Shown here piece after piece: positions 25,720 to 34,977 of a DNA stretch of 64,000 nt. The number at the start of each line of letters is the position of its first letter. Position 1 is the first letter of the stretch. Below the pieces are notes generated by a model that worked only from the letters and a program-made list of their open reading frames with translations, was not told the origin of the DNA and did no database searches. This DNA is from Pseudomonas rhodesiae (GTDB lineage Bacteria > Pseudomonadota > Gammaproteobacteria > Pseudomonadales > Pseudomonadaceae), in NCBI RefSeq assembly GCF_007858255.1, contig NZ_VFEU01000003.1, forward strand, positions 434,001-498,000, in the 5' to 3' direction. The translations under genes and the position numbers were made by a program.

Positions 25720-26217
25720 TTAGAGGGCGGGTTTGGCACGGCGCGCTTTGAAGAATTCGCTCAGCACCGTGCCGCACTCTTCAGCCAGTACACCGCCTTC
25801 AAACAACACCCGATGATTCAAAAAGGCCTGGGTAAAAAACTGCCCCTGGCTCTGCACGATCCCCGCCTTAGGCTCCAATGCGCCGTACACCACTCGTGCG
25901 ATGCGTGAATGCACGATCAAACCGGCGCACATGCTGCACGGCTCCAGGGTCACATACAGCGTACTGCCGGGCAGGCGGTAGTTGCTGACGGCCTGGGCGG
26001 CGGCGCGGATGGCGACCATTTCGGCGTGGGCGCTAGGGTCGTTACCGCTGATGGGGCAATTAAAGCCTCGTCCGATGATTTCACCGTCTTGCACCAGCAC
26101 TGCGCCGACCGGCACCTCACCCAGCGCTGCGCCTTGGGCGGCGAGGGCCAGGGCTTCACGCATAAAGTCCTGGTCCCGGCTGCGGTCGATGATCGCGGTG
26201 GGGCGAAACTGACGCAT
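25720..26217 (-). CDS. tadA: tRNA-specific adenosine deaminase
   Basis: TadA deaminates adenosine 34 of tRNA-Arg(ACG) to inosine. The 165-aa protein has both zinc-site motifs of the cytidine deaminase fold: HAE in SAHAEMVAIRAAA (with the catalytic Glu) and PCSMC in LEPCSMCAG. The ATG at 26217 shares TGATG with the stop of the multicopper oxidase gene; the longer frame upstream overlaps that gene by 70 bases and is rejected. Confidence 0.94.
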   Translation of the reverse strand: MRQFRPTAIIDRSRDQDFMREALALAAQGAALGEVPVGAVLVQDGEIIGRGFNCPISGNDPSAHAEMVAIRAAAQAVSNYRLPGSTLYVTLEPCSMCAGLIVHSRIARVVYGALEPKAGIVQSQGQFFTQAFLNHRVLFEGGVLAEECGTVLSEFFKARRAKPAL

Positions 26218-27599
26218 CACGCCACCTCGATGGCGGCCATCAGGCCAGTTTCCATATGGTCGATCACATGGCAGTGGAACATCCATACCCCCGGGTTATC
26301 CGCCACCAACGCCACCCGGGCGCGCTCGTTCTTGCCCAGCAGGTAGGTGTCGGTGAAATACGGGATCACCTTGTGGCGGTTCGAGGCGATCACCTTGAAA
26401 CTCATGCCGTGCAGGTGGATCGGGTGCTGGTACTGGGTCATGTTCTTCAATTCGAAAATGTAGCTCTTGCCCTTTTGCAGCGTGGCGATCGGGCGGTCGG
26501 CGCAGGTCTTGTCGGTGATGTCCCAGGCCTGGCCGTTGATCTGCCACAGGCTCGGCGGCTTACCGTTGTCCACATTGACCGAGACCGAACCAACCCACTC
26601 GAAATTGAAGTTGAGTTTCTCGGCATTGGCCAGGTCCGGCTCGCTGATCGGGTTGGCCGGCAGCGCCGGTGGCCAATCGGTGGGCGCGTCGGTATTGGCC
26701 ACTGAGCGGAAGGTGCCCAGGCGCACCGGGCCGTTGCGGATCGACAGTTCTTCACCCGCCGCCGGCGCCTTGACCGCCAGGCAGATACGCATGCCCGGGC
26801 CCAGCCAGTACTCCTTGCCCAGCGGGCGCGGTTCGATAGGGTTGCCATCCAACGCGTAGATGCGCGCTTCGACGTCGGGAATATTGATGCGATAAGTCAG
26901 GGTGTTATCCAGGTTGAGCAGACGCACACGGGTGATCTGCCCGGCCGGCAAGTCGATCACCGCCTGGGACACACCGTTGATCGTCGACAAGCGCCCGGCC
27001 GTACCGCCACGCGCCGCTTCGCGGGGGATGCTGAAGGCGACAAACGCGCCCTCTTCGTCCACGTGCCAGCTCTTGAGGCTCAGGGTGCATTCGTGTTTGA
27101 AACCGGTAGGCTCGCGCTCTTCGATGATCAGCGGGCCCACCAGGCCACGGCCGAGTTCTTCGCTGCTGTTGACGTGAGGGTGGTACCAGTAGCTGCCGGC
27201 GTCGGGCACGCGGAACTTGTAGTCGAAGTATTCGCCAGGCAGCACCGGCAACTGCGAGACGTAGGGCACGCCGTCCATTTCCAGCGGCAGGCGGATGCCA
27301 TGCCAGTGGATGGTGGTGGCGACTGGCAAGTGGTTGATAAAGCGCACCCGCAGCCACTCACCCTGGCGCACGCGCAACTCGGTGCCCGGCGCCGACGGGC
27401 CGAACGCCCAGGCCTCGGTCTTGTGTCCCGGCACCAGCTCAACATCCAGCGGCGCCGCGATCAGTTCGTAATCGTGCCCCGCCTCGGCTTCGGCGACTTT
27501 CCCCAGCCAGTAGCGGTAGCCGCCACCGGCACCGACACCTACTACAGCCAGGCCTGCAAGACCACCCAGGATTTGTCGACGGGAAAAGGATCGGGACAC
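26217..27599 (-). CDS. Tat-exported multicopper oxidase
   Basis: The 460-aa protein begins with a twin-arginine signal (SRRQILGGLAGLAVVGVGAG) and is exported folded to the periplasm. All four copper ligand blocks are present: TIHWHGIRLP, SYWYHPHVNS, HPIHLHGMSF and MFHCHVIDHMETG. It is shorter than CueO and lacks a long Met-rich insert, so cuprous oxidase activity is not certain; a laccase or metal oxidase role is equally possible. The start is GTG with GAGG upstream. It is coupled to tadA by TGATG, an unexpected partner. Confidence 0.88.
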   Translation of the reverse strand: MSRSFSRRQILGGLAGLAVVGVGAGGGYRYWLGKVAEAEAGHDYELIAAPLDVELVPGHKTEAWAFGPSAPGTELRVRQGEWLRVRFINHLPVATTIHWHGIRLPLEMDGVPYVSQLPVLPGEYFDYKFRVPDAGSYWYHPHVNSSEELGRGLVGPLIIEEREPTGFKHECTLSLKSWHVDEEGAFVAFSIPREAARGGTAGRLSTINGVSQAVIDLPAGQITRVRLLNLDNTLTYRINIPDVEARIYALDGNPIEPRPLGKEYWLGPGMRICLAVKAPAAGEELSIRNGPVRLGTFRSVANTDAPTDWPPALPANPISEPDLANAEKLNFNFEWVGSVSVNVDNGKPPSLWQINGQAWDITDKTCADRPIATLQKGKSYIFELKNMTQYQHPIHLHGMSFKVIASNRHKVIPYFTDTYLLGKNERARVALVADNPGVWMFHCHVIDHMETGLMAAIEVA

Positions 27600-27685
27600 A
27601 ACAACCTCGCGTATCGGCCAGCAGGCGCATAGCCTGCAAAGGGCGGATACGATACACCCACACGGGCTAAACAGTAAGGGTTCTC

Positions 27686-27711
27686 ATGTGGGAGGTGACG
27701 CCCTCCCACAT
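27686..27711. repeat. Short REP-derived hairpin
   Basis: ATGTGGGAGG and CCTCCCACAT form a perfect 10-bp stem around TGACGC between pdxJ and the multicopper oxidase gene. It looks like a REP pair reduced to its outer arms. No T tract follows on the minus strand, so a terminator role is doubtful. Confidence 0.55.
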
Positions 27712-27727
27712 TGCAGCTTGGCTGTTT

Positions 27728-28468
27728 TTAGTGCTTGGCGGCGGCCAGGATCAGGGCCTTCATTTCGGCAACCGCGCCTTTGAAGCCGACGAACAGCGCG
27801 TGGGCCACCAGGGCATGGCCGATGTTCAGTTCGTTAATGCCCTTGATCGCGGCGACGGCCTCGACGTTGTGGTAGTGCAAACCGTGGCCGGCATTGACGA
27901 TCAAGCCTTCATTGAGACCGCAGTTCACGCCTTCGATAATGCGTTGCAGCTCGTCTGCGACCTCCGTCGGAGTGGTGGCATCGGCGTAGCGGCCAGTATG
28001 CAGTTCGATGGCGGGCGCGCCGACGCGGCGCGAGGCCTCGATCTGGCGCGGGTCGGCGTCGATAAACAACGACACTTCGCTGCCGATCTTCGACAAACGC
28101 TGCACCGCGGCCTTGATCCGCGCTTCCTGGCCAGCCACATCCAGGCCGCCCTCGGTGGTGAGTTCCTGGCGGGTTTCCGGCACCAGGCAGATATGTGCCG
28201 GGCGGATGCGCTCGGCGAACGCCATCATTTCTTCGGTGACGCCCATTTCGAAATTCATGCGGGTTTGCAGCACGTCCTTGAGCAGCAGCACGTCGCGTTC
28301 CTGGATGTGCCGACGGTCTTCGCGCAAGTGCACGGTGATGCCGTCGGCGCCCGCTTCTTCGGCGTCCAGCGCGGCCTTGACCGGATCGGGGTAGCGAGTG
28401 CCCCGGGCCTGGCGCAGGGTAGCGACGTGGTCGATGTTGACGCCAAGAAGAATGCGATTGCTGGTGGT
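27728..28468 (-). CDS. pdxJ: Pyridoxine 5'-phosphate synthase
   Basis: PdxJ condenses 1-deoxyxylulose 5-phosphate with 3-amino-2-oxopropyl phosphate to make pyridoxine phosphate (vitamin B6). The 246-aa TIM-barrel protein shows [36 protein letters not shown] and [10 protein letters not shown]. The GTG at 28468 has AGGAGC seven bases upstream and gives the usual family length; the longer frame adds an unrelated 16-residue lead. It is the last gene of the lepA-pdxJ series. Confidence 0.96.
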   Translation of the reverse strand, partial: TTSNRILLGVNIDHVATLRQARGTRYPDPVKAALDAEEAGADGITVHLREDRRHIQERDVLLLKDVLQTRMNFEMGVTEEMMAFAERIRPAHICLVPETRQELTTEGGLDVAGQEARIKAAVQRLSKIGSEVSLFIDADPRQIEASRRVGAPAIELHTGRYADATTPTEVADELQRIIEGVNCGLNEGLIVNAGHGLHYHNVEAVAAIKGINELNIGHALVAHALFVGFKGAVAEMKALILAAAKH

Positions 28469-28523
28469 CACGGAAGCGCTCCTGAAAAGGGGAAAGAAAC
28501 GCTGCACAGCATACACGGGGATG

Positions 28524-29213
28524 TCAGGGCTTTCGAAACAACTCGCGACTGACCAGCGGCCGCCCGCCCAGGTGCACGGCCAGGGCCTGGCGCATCAGGC
28601 GCTTGGCGGCGGACAAGGCGCCGGGCGCGGTCCAGTCGGCTTCGCTCATGGCCAGCAGCTCGGTGCCCTGAAATAGACCGGGTTGCAGCAAGTAGACGCG
28701 CTCCAGCCCCGCGTCCACTTGCAGGCGATACATACCATCGGCGGCGATGGGTTCGCCGTGCAGGTCGTTGTTCAGCTCAAAGCCGTAACCCAGGTCGTCC
28801 AGCAGACGCCATTCGAAGGCGCGCAGCAACGGCTCCAATGGACGACCTTCGGCCAGGGCCAGCAACGTGGCGGCGTAGTGATCGAAGACCGCCGGGTGCG
28901 GATCTTCGGCTGGCAGCAGGCGAATCAGCAGTTCATTGAGGTACAGGCCGCTGAACAGCGCATCGCCATTGAGCCAGGCGCAGGTGCCGACGCTTTCCAG
29001 GCGGCCGACGTTCTTCAGCTCGCCCTTGCCGCGAAACTCCACATCCAGCGCCACAAAGGGCCGCGCCAATGTCCCGGCCTTGCCCCGCGCACTGCGCAAC
29101 ACCGCGCGCAGGCGACCTTGCGGGGTGAGGAAATCCACCAGGGCGCTGGTCTCGCGATAGGCACGGCTGTGCAGGACATAGGCGAGTTGGCTGGGAGGTG
29201 GGGACTGGGACAT
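28524..29213 (-). CDS. recO: DNA repair protein
   Basis: RecO loads RecA on SSB-coated single strands in the RecFOR recombination pathway. The 229-aa protein has the N-terminal OB-fold ([32 protein letters not shown]) and the helical C-terminal part ([31 protein letters not shown]). It lies in the same order as in other pseudomonads, era-recO-pdxJ, with a REP pair separating it from era. Confidence 0.94.
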   Translation of the reverse strand: MSQSPPPSQLAYVLHSRAYRETSALVDFLTPQGRLRAVLRSARGKAGTLARPFVALDVEFRGKGELKNVGRLESVGTCAWLNGDALFSGLYLNELLIRLLPAEDPHPAVFDHYAATLLALAEGRPLEPLLRAFEWRLLDDLGYGFELNNDLHGEPIAADGMYRLQVDAGLERVYLLQPGLFQGTELLAMSEADWTAPGALSAAKRLMRQALAVHLGGRPLVSRELFRKP

Positions 29214-29245
29214 GGGTTCTCTATCGTGAAAACAACATAAACCTA

Positions 29246-29338
29246 ATGTGGGAAGGGGCTTGGCCCCGATGGCGGTGGCTCAGTCACGTATTTATTAACT
29301 GGTCCACCGCTATCGGGGCCAAGCCCCCTCCCACATTT
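29246..29338. repeat. REPIN (inverted REP pair) between era and recO
   Basis: AATGTGGGAAGGGGCTTGGC faces GCCAAGCCCCCTCCCACATTT; both cores carry the variant TTGGCCCC instead of TTGCCCCC, so the two ends have changed together. The pair lies inside an otherwise continuous same-strand gene series. Confidence 0.88.
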
Positions 29339-29355
29339 TTTGCCCTGCGGTGTAC

Positions 29356-30258
29356 TTACAGGTCGCCGTAGCCGAGGGAGCGCAACGCACGCTCGTCATC
29401 GGACCAACCGCCTTTCACCTTCACCCACAGGTTGAGCATGATCTTGGAATCGAACAGCAATTCCATATCCTTGCGCGCCTCGGTGCCGATGCGCTTGATG
29501 CGCTCGCCCTTGTCGCCAATGATGATTTTCTTCTGGCCGTCGCGCTCGACCAGGATCAACGCATGGATATGCAAGGTCTTGCCCTGCTGCTTGAACTCTT
29601 CGATTTCGACGGTGATCTGGTACGGCAGCTCGGCGCCCATCTGGCGCATGATTTTCTCACGCACCAGTTCGGCGGCGAGGAAACGGCTGCTGCGGTCGGT
29701 GATCTGGTCTTCCGGGAAGAAGTGTTCGTTCTCCGGCAGGTGCTCGGCGATCACGCGCTCCAGGGCATCGAGGTTGTGGCCGTGCTGGGCGGAAATCGGG
29801 ATGATCTGGGCGTTCGGCAGTTGTTCCTGCAGCCAGCTCAGGTGCGGCATCAGCTCGGCTTTGTCTTCGATGCGGTCGGTCTTGTTCAGCGCGACGATCA
29901 ACGGGCCGGTGACGTACTGCACGCGCTCCAGAACCATCTGGTCTTCGTCGGTCCACTTGGTGCGGTCGACCACGAAGATCACCACGTCGACGTCTTTCAA
30001 CGCGGCCGAAGCGGTCTTGTTCATATAGCGGTTAAGGGCTTTTTCGCCGCCTTTGTGCATGCCCGGGGTGTCGACGTAGACCGCTTGCACATTGCCTTCG
30101 GTCTTGATGCCCAGCATGTTGTGGCGGGTGGTCTGCGGCTTGCGCGAGGTAATCGCCAGCTTCTGCCCCAGGATGTGGTTGAGCAGCGTGGACTTGCCCA
30201 CGTTGGGGCGGCCGACGATGGCAACATAGCCACAGCGTGTTGCGGTTGAATCAGTCAT
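29356..30258 (-). CDS. era: GTPase Era, ribosome maturation
   Basis: Era binds the 3' end of 16S rRNA and checks 30S assembly. The 300-aa protein has the G1 motif [15 protein letters not shown] (G3), NKTD (G4) and the C-terminal KH domain with [13 protein letters not shown]. The ATG at 30258 has GGAG at eight bases and overlaps the rnc stop by eight bases, which supports it against the longer frame. The rnc-era overlap is conserved in Proteobacteria. Confidence 0.97.
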   Translation of the reverse strand: MTDSTATRCGYVAIVGRPNVGKSTLLNHILGQKLAITSRKPQTTRHNMLGIKTEGNVQAVYVDTPGMHKGGEKALNRYMNKTASAALKDVDVVIFVVDRTKWTDEDQMVLERVQYVTGPLIVALNKTDRIEDKAELMPHLSWLQEQLPNAQIIPISAQHGHNLDALERVIAEHLPENEHFFPEDQITDRSSRFLAAELVREKIMRQMGAELPYQITVEIEEFKQQGKTLHIHALILVERDGQKKIIIGDKGERIKRIGTEARKDMELLFDSKIMLNLWVKVKGGWSDDERALRSLGYGDL

Positions 30259-30940
30259 GGCCATTCTCCACGCCCAGGGCAATCAGTGCTGCAGCGGCCG
30301 CTACCTGTTCGGCAATACGACGGCTCACACCCTGACCTCGGCTTTTTTCGTTCAGTAAGGTGATTTCACATTCCACGAAGAACACGCGGCAATGGGGCTC
30401 ACCCTGGATATCCACCACTTCGTAGCGGGGCAGTTCGCAGCCGCGCGATTGCAGGAATTCCTGCAGGCGGGTCTTGGGATCTTTGTTGGTATCGACCAGG
30501 GTCAGGCTTTCGATCTCGGAGGTCAGCCATGCGGTGACCCGCTCCTTGGCCGCTTCCATGCCCGCATCCAGGTAGATAGCGCCGATCAGCGCTTCGAGGG
30601 CATCGGCCAGGATCGATTCACGGCGGAACCCGCCGCTTTTCAATTCGCCGGAACCCAGGCGCAGGTACTCGCCCAGGCCGAAACCGCGAGCCAGTACGGC
30701 CAGGGTTTCGCCCTTGACCAGGCGAGCGCGCAGGCGCGATAGCTGGCCTTCACGGGCTTGGGGGAAGCGCTCGAAAAGGGCTTCACCGGCAACGAAATTG
30801 AGGATGGCATCACCGAGAAATTCCAGGCGCTCGTTATTGCGCCCTGCGAAGCTGCGGTGTGTGAGGGCAAGGACCATCAATTCCTGGTCCTTGAAGGTGT
30901 AGCCGAGCTGGCGCTCGAGACGACTGAGAGAAACGGTCAC
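30251..30940 (-). CDS. rnc: Ribonuclease III
   Basis: RNase III cuts double-stranded RNA in rRNA and mRNA processing. The 229-aa protein has the catalytic signature [14 protein letters not shown] at residues about 35-48, the second acidic site [13 protein letters not shown], and a C-terminal double-stranded RNA-binding domain ([38 protein letters not shown]). The start is GTG. The leader of rnc may be a target of autoregulation as in E. coli; the 146-base gap upstream ends with an inverted repeat after lepB. Confidence 0.96.
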   Translation of the reverse strand: MTVSLSRLERQLGYTFKDQELMVLALTHRSFAGRNNERLEFLGDAILNFVAGEALFERFPQAREGQLSRLRARLVKGETLAVLARGFGLGEYLRLGSGELKSGGFRRESILADALEALIGAIYLDAGMEAAKERVTAWLTSEIESLTLVDTNKDPKTRLQEFLQSRGCELPRYEVVDIQGEPHCRVFFVECEITLLNEKSRGQGVSRRIAEQVAAAAALIALGVENGHD

Positions 30941-31058
30941 GGTTTATCCATAGTGAGTTGGTGGCACCGGCGGCCATCGACGATTGACGCAGTGTTCAAA
31001 TTCAAATCCTGATGGGTGTTGCATGGGGCGCGAATTGTCCACGCCCCAGAAAAGCATT

Positions 31059-31080
31059 CGGCGCTGTGTTCACAGCGCCG
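31059..31080 (-). terminator. Perfect inverted repeat after lepB, probable terminator or attenuator
   Basis: CGGCGCTGTG and CACAGCGCCG are perfect 10-base arms. On the minus strand the hairpin is followed by AATGCTTTTC, a short T-rich tail. It lies just after the lepB stop and before rnc, so it may reduce read-through into rnc-era. Confidence 0.6.
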
Positions 31081-31086
31081 CTTGTA

Positions 31087-31941
31087 TTACTTGATCAGCC
31101 CGACCCGCGAGAAGTTCGGCAGGTGGCTGAGCTTGGGTTCCGGCCAACTCATCCAGACCGCGAAGGCCTTGCCGACGATATTCTGGTCGGGAACCATGCC
31201 CAGCAGCTCTTTGGGAATACTGGGGTCATCCCAGTAGCGGCTGTCATTGGAGTTGTCGCGGTTGTCGCCCATCATGAAATAGTGCCCGGCAGGCACTTTC
31301 CACTGGCCGTCAGGCTGGGCGCGATAGCGGCTCATCTCCTTACGGATCTCGTGCTCCACGGCACCGAGCTTCTCCTGATACAGCTCGGCGCTGCCCAGGC
31401 TGTTCGGTTCGGAACCGAGCAGTTTTTCGGCCACCGACTCACCGTTGATGAACAGGCGCTTGTCGCTGGTGTAACGGATCACATCGCCCGGCAGGCCAAC
31501 CACACGCTTGATGTAGTTGACGTTCGGATCACTTGGGTAGCGAAACACCATCACGTCGCCGCGCTGGGGGTCGCCAACTTCGATGACCTTCTTATCGATC
31601 ACCGGCAGGCGGATCCCATAGGAAAACTTGTTCACCAGGATGAAGTCGCCCACATCCAGAGTAGGTTTCATCGACCCCGACGGGATCTGAAACGGCTCCA
31701 CCAGGAACGAACGCAGCACCAGCACGATGAACAACACCGGGAAGAACGACTTGCCGTATTCAACCAGCAAAGGCTCTTTGTTCAGCTTCTCGATCACCAC
31801 GCCATCGGGCTGGCTGACGCTGCCTTGATAGGACGCGATAGCCGCCCGCCGACGCGGGGCGAAGAACACCAGATCGAGCAACGCCAAGAGACCGCAGACG
31901 GCAACGGCGATGACCAGCAACAGCGGGAAATTTAGCGACAT
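31087..31941 (-). CDS. lepB: Signal peptidase I
   Basis: LepB removes signal peptides from exported proteins at the periplasmic face. The 284-aa protein has two N-terminal membrane segments (FPLLLVIAVAVCGLLALLDL and FFPVLFIVLVLRSFL), the catalytic Ser in PSGSMKPTL, the catalytic Lys in YIKRVVGLPGD and the GDNRDNSNDSRYW box. It follows lepA by five bases and is cotranscribed with it. Confidence 0.97.
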   Translation of the reverse strand: MSLNFPLLLVIAVAVCGLLALLDLVFFAPRRRAAIASYQGSVSQPDGVVIEKLNKEPLLVEYGKSFFPVLFIVLVLRSFLVEPFQIPSGSMKPTLDVGDFILVNKFSYGIRLPVIDKKVIEVGDPQRGDVMVFRYPSDPNVNYIKRVVGLPGDVIRYTSDKRLFINGESVAEKLLGSEPNSLGSAELYQEKLGAVEHEIRKEMSRYRAQPDGQWKVPAGHYFMMGDNRDNSNDSRYWDDPSIPKELLGMVPDQNIVGKAFAVWMSWPEPKLSHLPNFSRVGLIK

Positions 31942-31946
31942 AGGAC

Positions 31947-33746
31947 CTAACTATCCAACCTGAGCACCGCAAGGAAGGCTTCTTGTGGAACTTCCACGTT
32001 GCCCACTTGCTTCATGCGTTTTTTACCGGCCTTTTGCTTCTCAAGCAGCTTGCGCTTACGGCTTACGTCACCGCCGTAGCATTTGGCCAGCACGTTCTTT
32101 CTGAGTGCCTTGACGGAGGTTCGCGCAATGATCTGCCCGCCGATGGCGGCCTGGATCGCGACGTCGAACATCTGACGCGGAATCAGTTCTTTCATCTTCT
32201 CGGTCAACTGGCGACCTTTGTAATGCGCATTGTCCTTGTGCACGATCAGTGCCAAGGCATCGACCTTGTCGCCGTTGATCAGCACATCCAGTTTCACCAG
32301 ATTAGCCGATTGGTAACGATCGAAATGGTAGTCCAGCGAAGCATAGCCGCGACTGGTGGACTTGAGACGGTCGAAGAAGTCCAAGACCACTTCGTTCATC
32401 GGCATGTCGTAAGTCACTTGAACCTGAGTGCCGAGGAACAGCATGTCGCGCTGAACGCCACGCTTTTCGATACACAGGGTAATGACGTTGCCCAAATGCT
32501 CCTGCGGAACCAGGATATTGGCCCGCACGATAGGCTCGCGCATGTCTTCGATCGACGACAGATCCGGAAGCTTGGAGGGGTTGTCGACGTAAATCGTTTC
32601 ACCGGTTTTGAGCAGCAGCTCGAAAATAACGGTAGGCGCGGTGGTGATCAGGTCCAGGTCGTATTCGCGCTCCAGGCGCTCCTGGATGATTTCCATGTGC
32701 AGCATGCCCAGGAACCCGCAGCGGAAGCCGAAGCCCAGGGCGTCGGAGCTTTCCGGGGTGTACTGCAACGACGAGTCGTTGAGGGTCAGCTTTTGCAGGG
32801 CTTCGCGGAAATCTTCGAAATCGTCAGAGCTGACCGGGAACAGACCGGCGTAGACCTGCGGCTGGATACGCTTGAAGCCTGGCAGCACATCCACATCCGG
32901 GGTGGAGCTGAGCGTCAGGGTGTCACCCACCGGCGCGCCGTGGATGTCCTTGATACCGGCGATGATGAAGCCTACTTCACCGGCTTTAAGATCAACGGTC
33001 GCGGTGTGCTTGGGGTTGAAGACACCGACGCTGTCCACCAAGTGGATCTTGCCGGTGGACTTGACCAGAATCTTGTCGCCCTTCTTCACGCGGCCGTGGC
33101 GCACGCGGACCAGGGACACAACGCCCAGGTAGTTGTCGAACCAGGAGTCGATGATCAACGCTTGCAGCGGATCTTCGATGTTGCCGGTGGGGGCTGGAAT
33201 GGTGTGGACCAGGCGTTCAAGCACTTCGTCGACACCCAGGCCGGTCTTGGCGCTGCAGGTGACCGCGTCGGTGGCGTCGATGCCGATGATCTTCTCGATC
33301 TCTTCCTTGACGCGCTCGGGCTCGGCCTGCGGCAGGTCGATCTTGTTCAGCACGGGCATGACTTCCAGGCCCTGTTCGATCGCGGTGTAGCAGTTGGCGA
33401 CCGATTGCGCTTCCACGCCCTGGCCGGCGTCGACCACCAGCAAGGCACCCTCACAGGCCGCCAGGGACCGGCTGACTTCGTAGGTGAAGTCAACGTGGCC
33501 GGGGGTGTCAATGAAGTTCAGTTGGTAAGTGATGCCGTCTTTGGCCTTGTAGTACAGCGTGACGCTGTGGGCCTTGATGGTGATCCCGCGTTCGCGCTCG
33601 AGGTCCATGGAGTCCAGGACCTGGGCTTCCATCTCACGCTCGGCGAGGCCGCCGCACATCTGGATGAATCGATCGGCCAGCGTCGACTTGCCATGGTCAA
33701 TGTGGGCGATGATGGAGAAATTGCGGATATGACTCAAATCACTCAC
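31947..33746 (-). CDS. lepA: Elongation factor 4 (back-translocating GTPase)
   Basis: LepA/EF4 is a ribosome-bound GTPase related to EF-G that acts in translation fidelity and initiation under stress. The 599-aa protein has [13 protein letters not shown] (G1), [11 protein letters not shown] (G3), NKIDLP (G4), the EF-G-like domains and the LepA-specific C-terminal end ([22 protein letters not shown]). In other pseudomonads mucD usually precedes it; here a terminator and the lptFG genes lie upstream, so its promoter must lie within 33747-33846. Confidence 0.97.
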   Translation of the reverse strand: MSDLSHIRNFSIIAHIDHGKSTLADRFIQMCGGLAEREMEAQVLDSMDLERERGITIKAHSVTLYYKAKDGITYQLNFIDTPGHVDFTYEVSRSLAACEGALLVVDAGQGVEAQSVANCYTAIEQGLEVMPVLNKIDLPQAEPERVKEEIEKIIGIDATDAVTCSAKTGLGVDEVLERLVHTIPAPTGNIEDPLQALIIDSWFDNYLGVVSLVRVRHGRVKKGDKILVKSTGKIHLVDSVGVFNPKHTATVDLKAGEVGFIIAGIKDIHGAPVGDTLTLSSTPDVDVLPGFKRIQPQVYAGLFPVSSDDFEDFREALQKLTLNDSSLQYTPESSDALGFGFRCGFLGMLHMEIIQERLEREYDLDLITTAPTVIFELLLKTGETIYVDNPSKLPDLSSIEDMREPIVRANILVPQEHLGNVITLCIEKRGVQRDMLFLGTQVQVTYDMPMNEVVLDFFDRLKSTSRGYASLDYHFDRYQSANLVKLDVLINGDKVDALALIVHKDNAHYKGRQLTEKMKELIPRQMFDVAIQAAIGGQIIARTSVKALRKNVLAKCYGGDVSRKRKLLEKQKAGKKRMKQVGNVEVPQEAFLAVLRLDS

Positions 33747-33846
33747 GGATCAACACTCAAAAAGGCTGCAGGCAGATTGCCCGCTGAAAAATAGCCGGGA
33801 ATTGTACCTGATGCTCAGGCCAGGCGTCATCTTTGCTGACCAGAAC

Positions 33847-33880
33847 AAAAATGCCCCGATCTCTCGACCGGGGCATTTTT
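33847..33880 (-). terminator. Strong terminator downstream of lptG
   Basis: AAAAATGCCCCG and CGGGGCATTTTT form a 12-bp stem with a 10-base loop and T tracts on both sides. It separates lptG from lepA, which are on the same strand. Confidence 0.9.
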
Positions 33881-33897
33881 TGTTCATAAGCGCGCGA

Positions 33898-34977
33898 TCA
33901 ACCGGCGCGGCGCAGCAGCCAGAACCCGGCCAAAGCGCAGATGGCGGTCGGCACCAGCACCGCAAATAGCGGCGAGAAGCCAAACACCAGGCTCGACGGG
34001 CCGAGCAGATCCTGGGCAATCCGGAAGGTGAACCCCACCAGCACGCCGGTAAACACCCGCTGGCCCAGGGTCACGGAGCGCAGCGGCCCGAAGATGAATG
34101 AGATCGCCATCAACACCAGCGCGGCGGTCACCACCGGCTGCAACACTTTGACCCAGAATGCCAGCCAATAACGGCCATTGTTCAGGCCCTGGTCCTTGAG
34201 ATAGTGGATATAGCTCCACAGACCGGAGATCGGCAGGCTTTCCGGGATCATCACCACGGTGTTGAGCAGTTCCGGCTTGAGGGCGATGTCCCACGCTTCG
34301 CTCGGTACGTTGATCACTTCGGTGCTGGCCTTGGTGCCCTGGCCGGGGTTGCGGAAATAAGTGGTGGTGACATCGCTCAGTTGCCATTTTTCCGCGTCGT
34401 ACTGCGCACGTTTGGCGAAACTGGACGACAATATATGACGTTCTTTATCGAAGGTGTAGCGCGTCACCCCGATCAACAAGCCGCCAGGCTGCACGGCGTT
34501 GATGTGGATGAACTCGTCACCCTGACGGTGCCACAGGCCATGCTTGGCGCTCTGCGCGTCACCCGAACCCTGGGCCAGGGCGCGATTGGCCTGGGCCGTG
34601 GACTCAGCCGGCGGCGCGATGTACTCGCCGATCAGCACGCTGCAGAGCATCAGCAGCAACATGGGCTTCATGACCGCCCATACGATCCGGCCGATGGAGA
34701 CCCCGGCGGCACGCATGATGGTCAGCTCACTGTTGCTGGCCAGGCTGCCCAGGCCGATCAGGCAACCGATCAGCGCGGCCATCGGCATCATGTCGTACAG
34801 GCGGCGCGGAGCGGTCAGCGCCACGTAGCTCAGCACGTCGGTGACGGTGTAGGTGTCGCTGACGTTGCCCACTTCATCGATGAAGGCAAACAACGAGGCC
34901 AGGCCCAGGATGATGCCCAGCACCGCCAGGATGGCAATGAGTACGCTGCTACCAATGTAGCGATCGAGCTTAGCCAC
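33898..34977 (-). CDS. lptG: LPS export permease LptG
   Basis: LptG pairs with LptF in the LptB2FG inner-membrane ABC transporter that extracts lipopolysaccharide for transport to the outer membrane. The 359-aa protein has six hydrophobic helices, three at each end (IAILAVLGIILGLASLFAFI; PMAALIGCLIGLGSL; late helices to the C-terminus), with a periplasmic beta-jellyroll between. The GTG at 34977 has AAGGAG nine bases upstream and overlaps the lptF stop by eight bases; the ATG at 34998 is therefore rejected. Confidence 0.94.
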   Translation of the reverse strand: MAKLDRYIGSSVLIAILAVLGIILGLASLFAFIDEVGNVSDTYTVTDVLSYVALTAPRRLYDMMPMAALIGCLIGLGSLASNSELTIMRAAGVSIGRIVWAVMKPMLLLMLCSVLIGEYIAPPAESTAQANRALAQGSGDAQSAKHGLWHRQGDEFIHINAVQPGGLLIGVTRYTFDKERHILSSSFAKRAQYDAEKWQLSDVTTTYFRNPGQGTKASTEVINVPSEAWDIALKPELLNTVVMIPESLPISGLWSYIHYLKDQGLNNGRYWLAFWVKVLQPVVTAALVLMAISFIFGPLRSVTLGQRVFTGVLVGFTFRIAQDLLGPSSLVFGFSPLFAVLVPTAICALAGFWLLRRAG

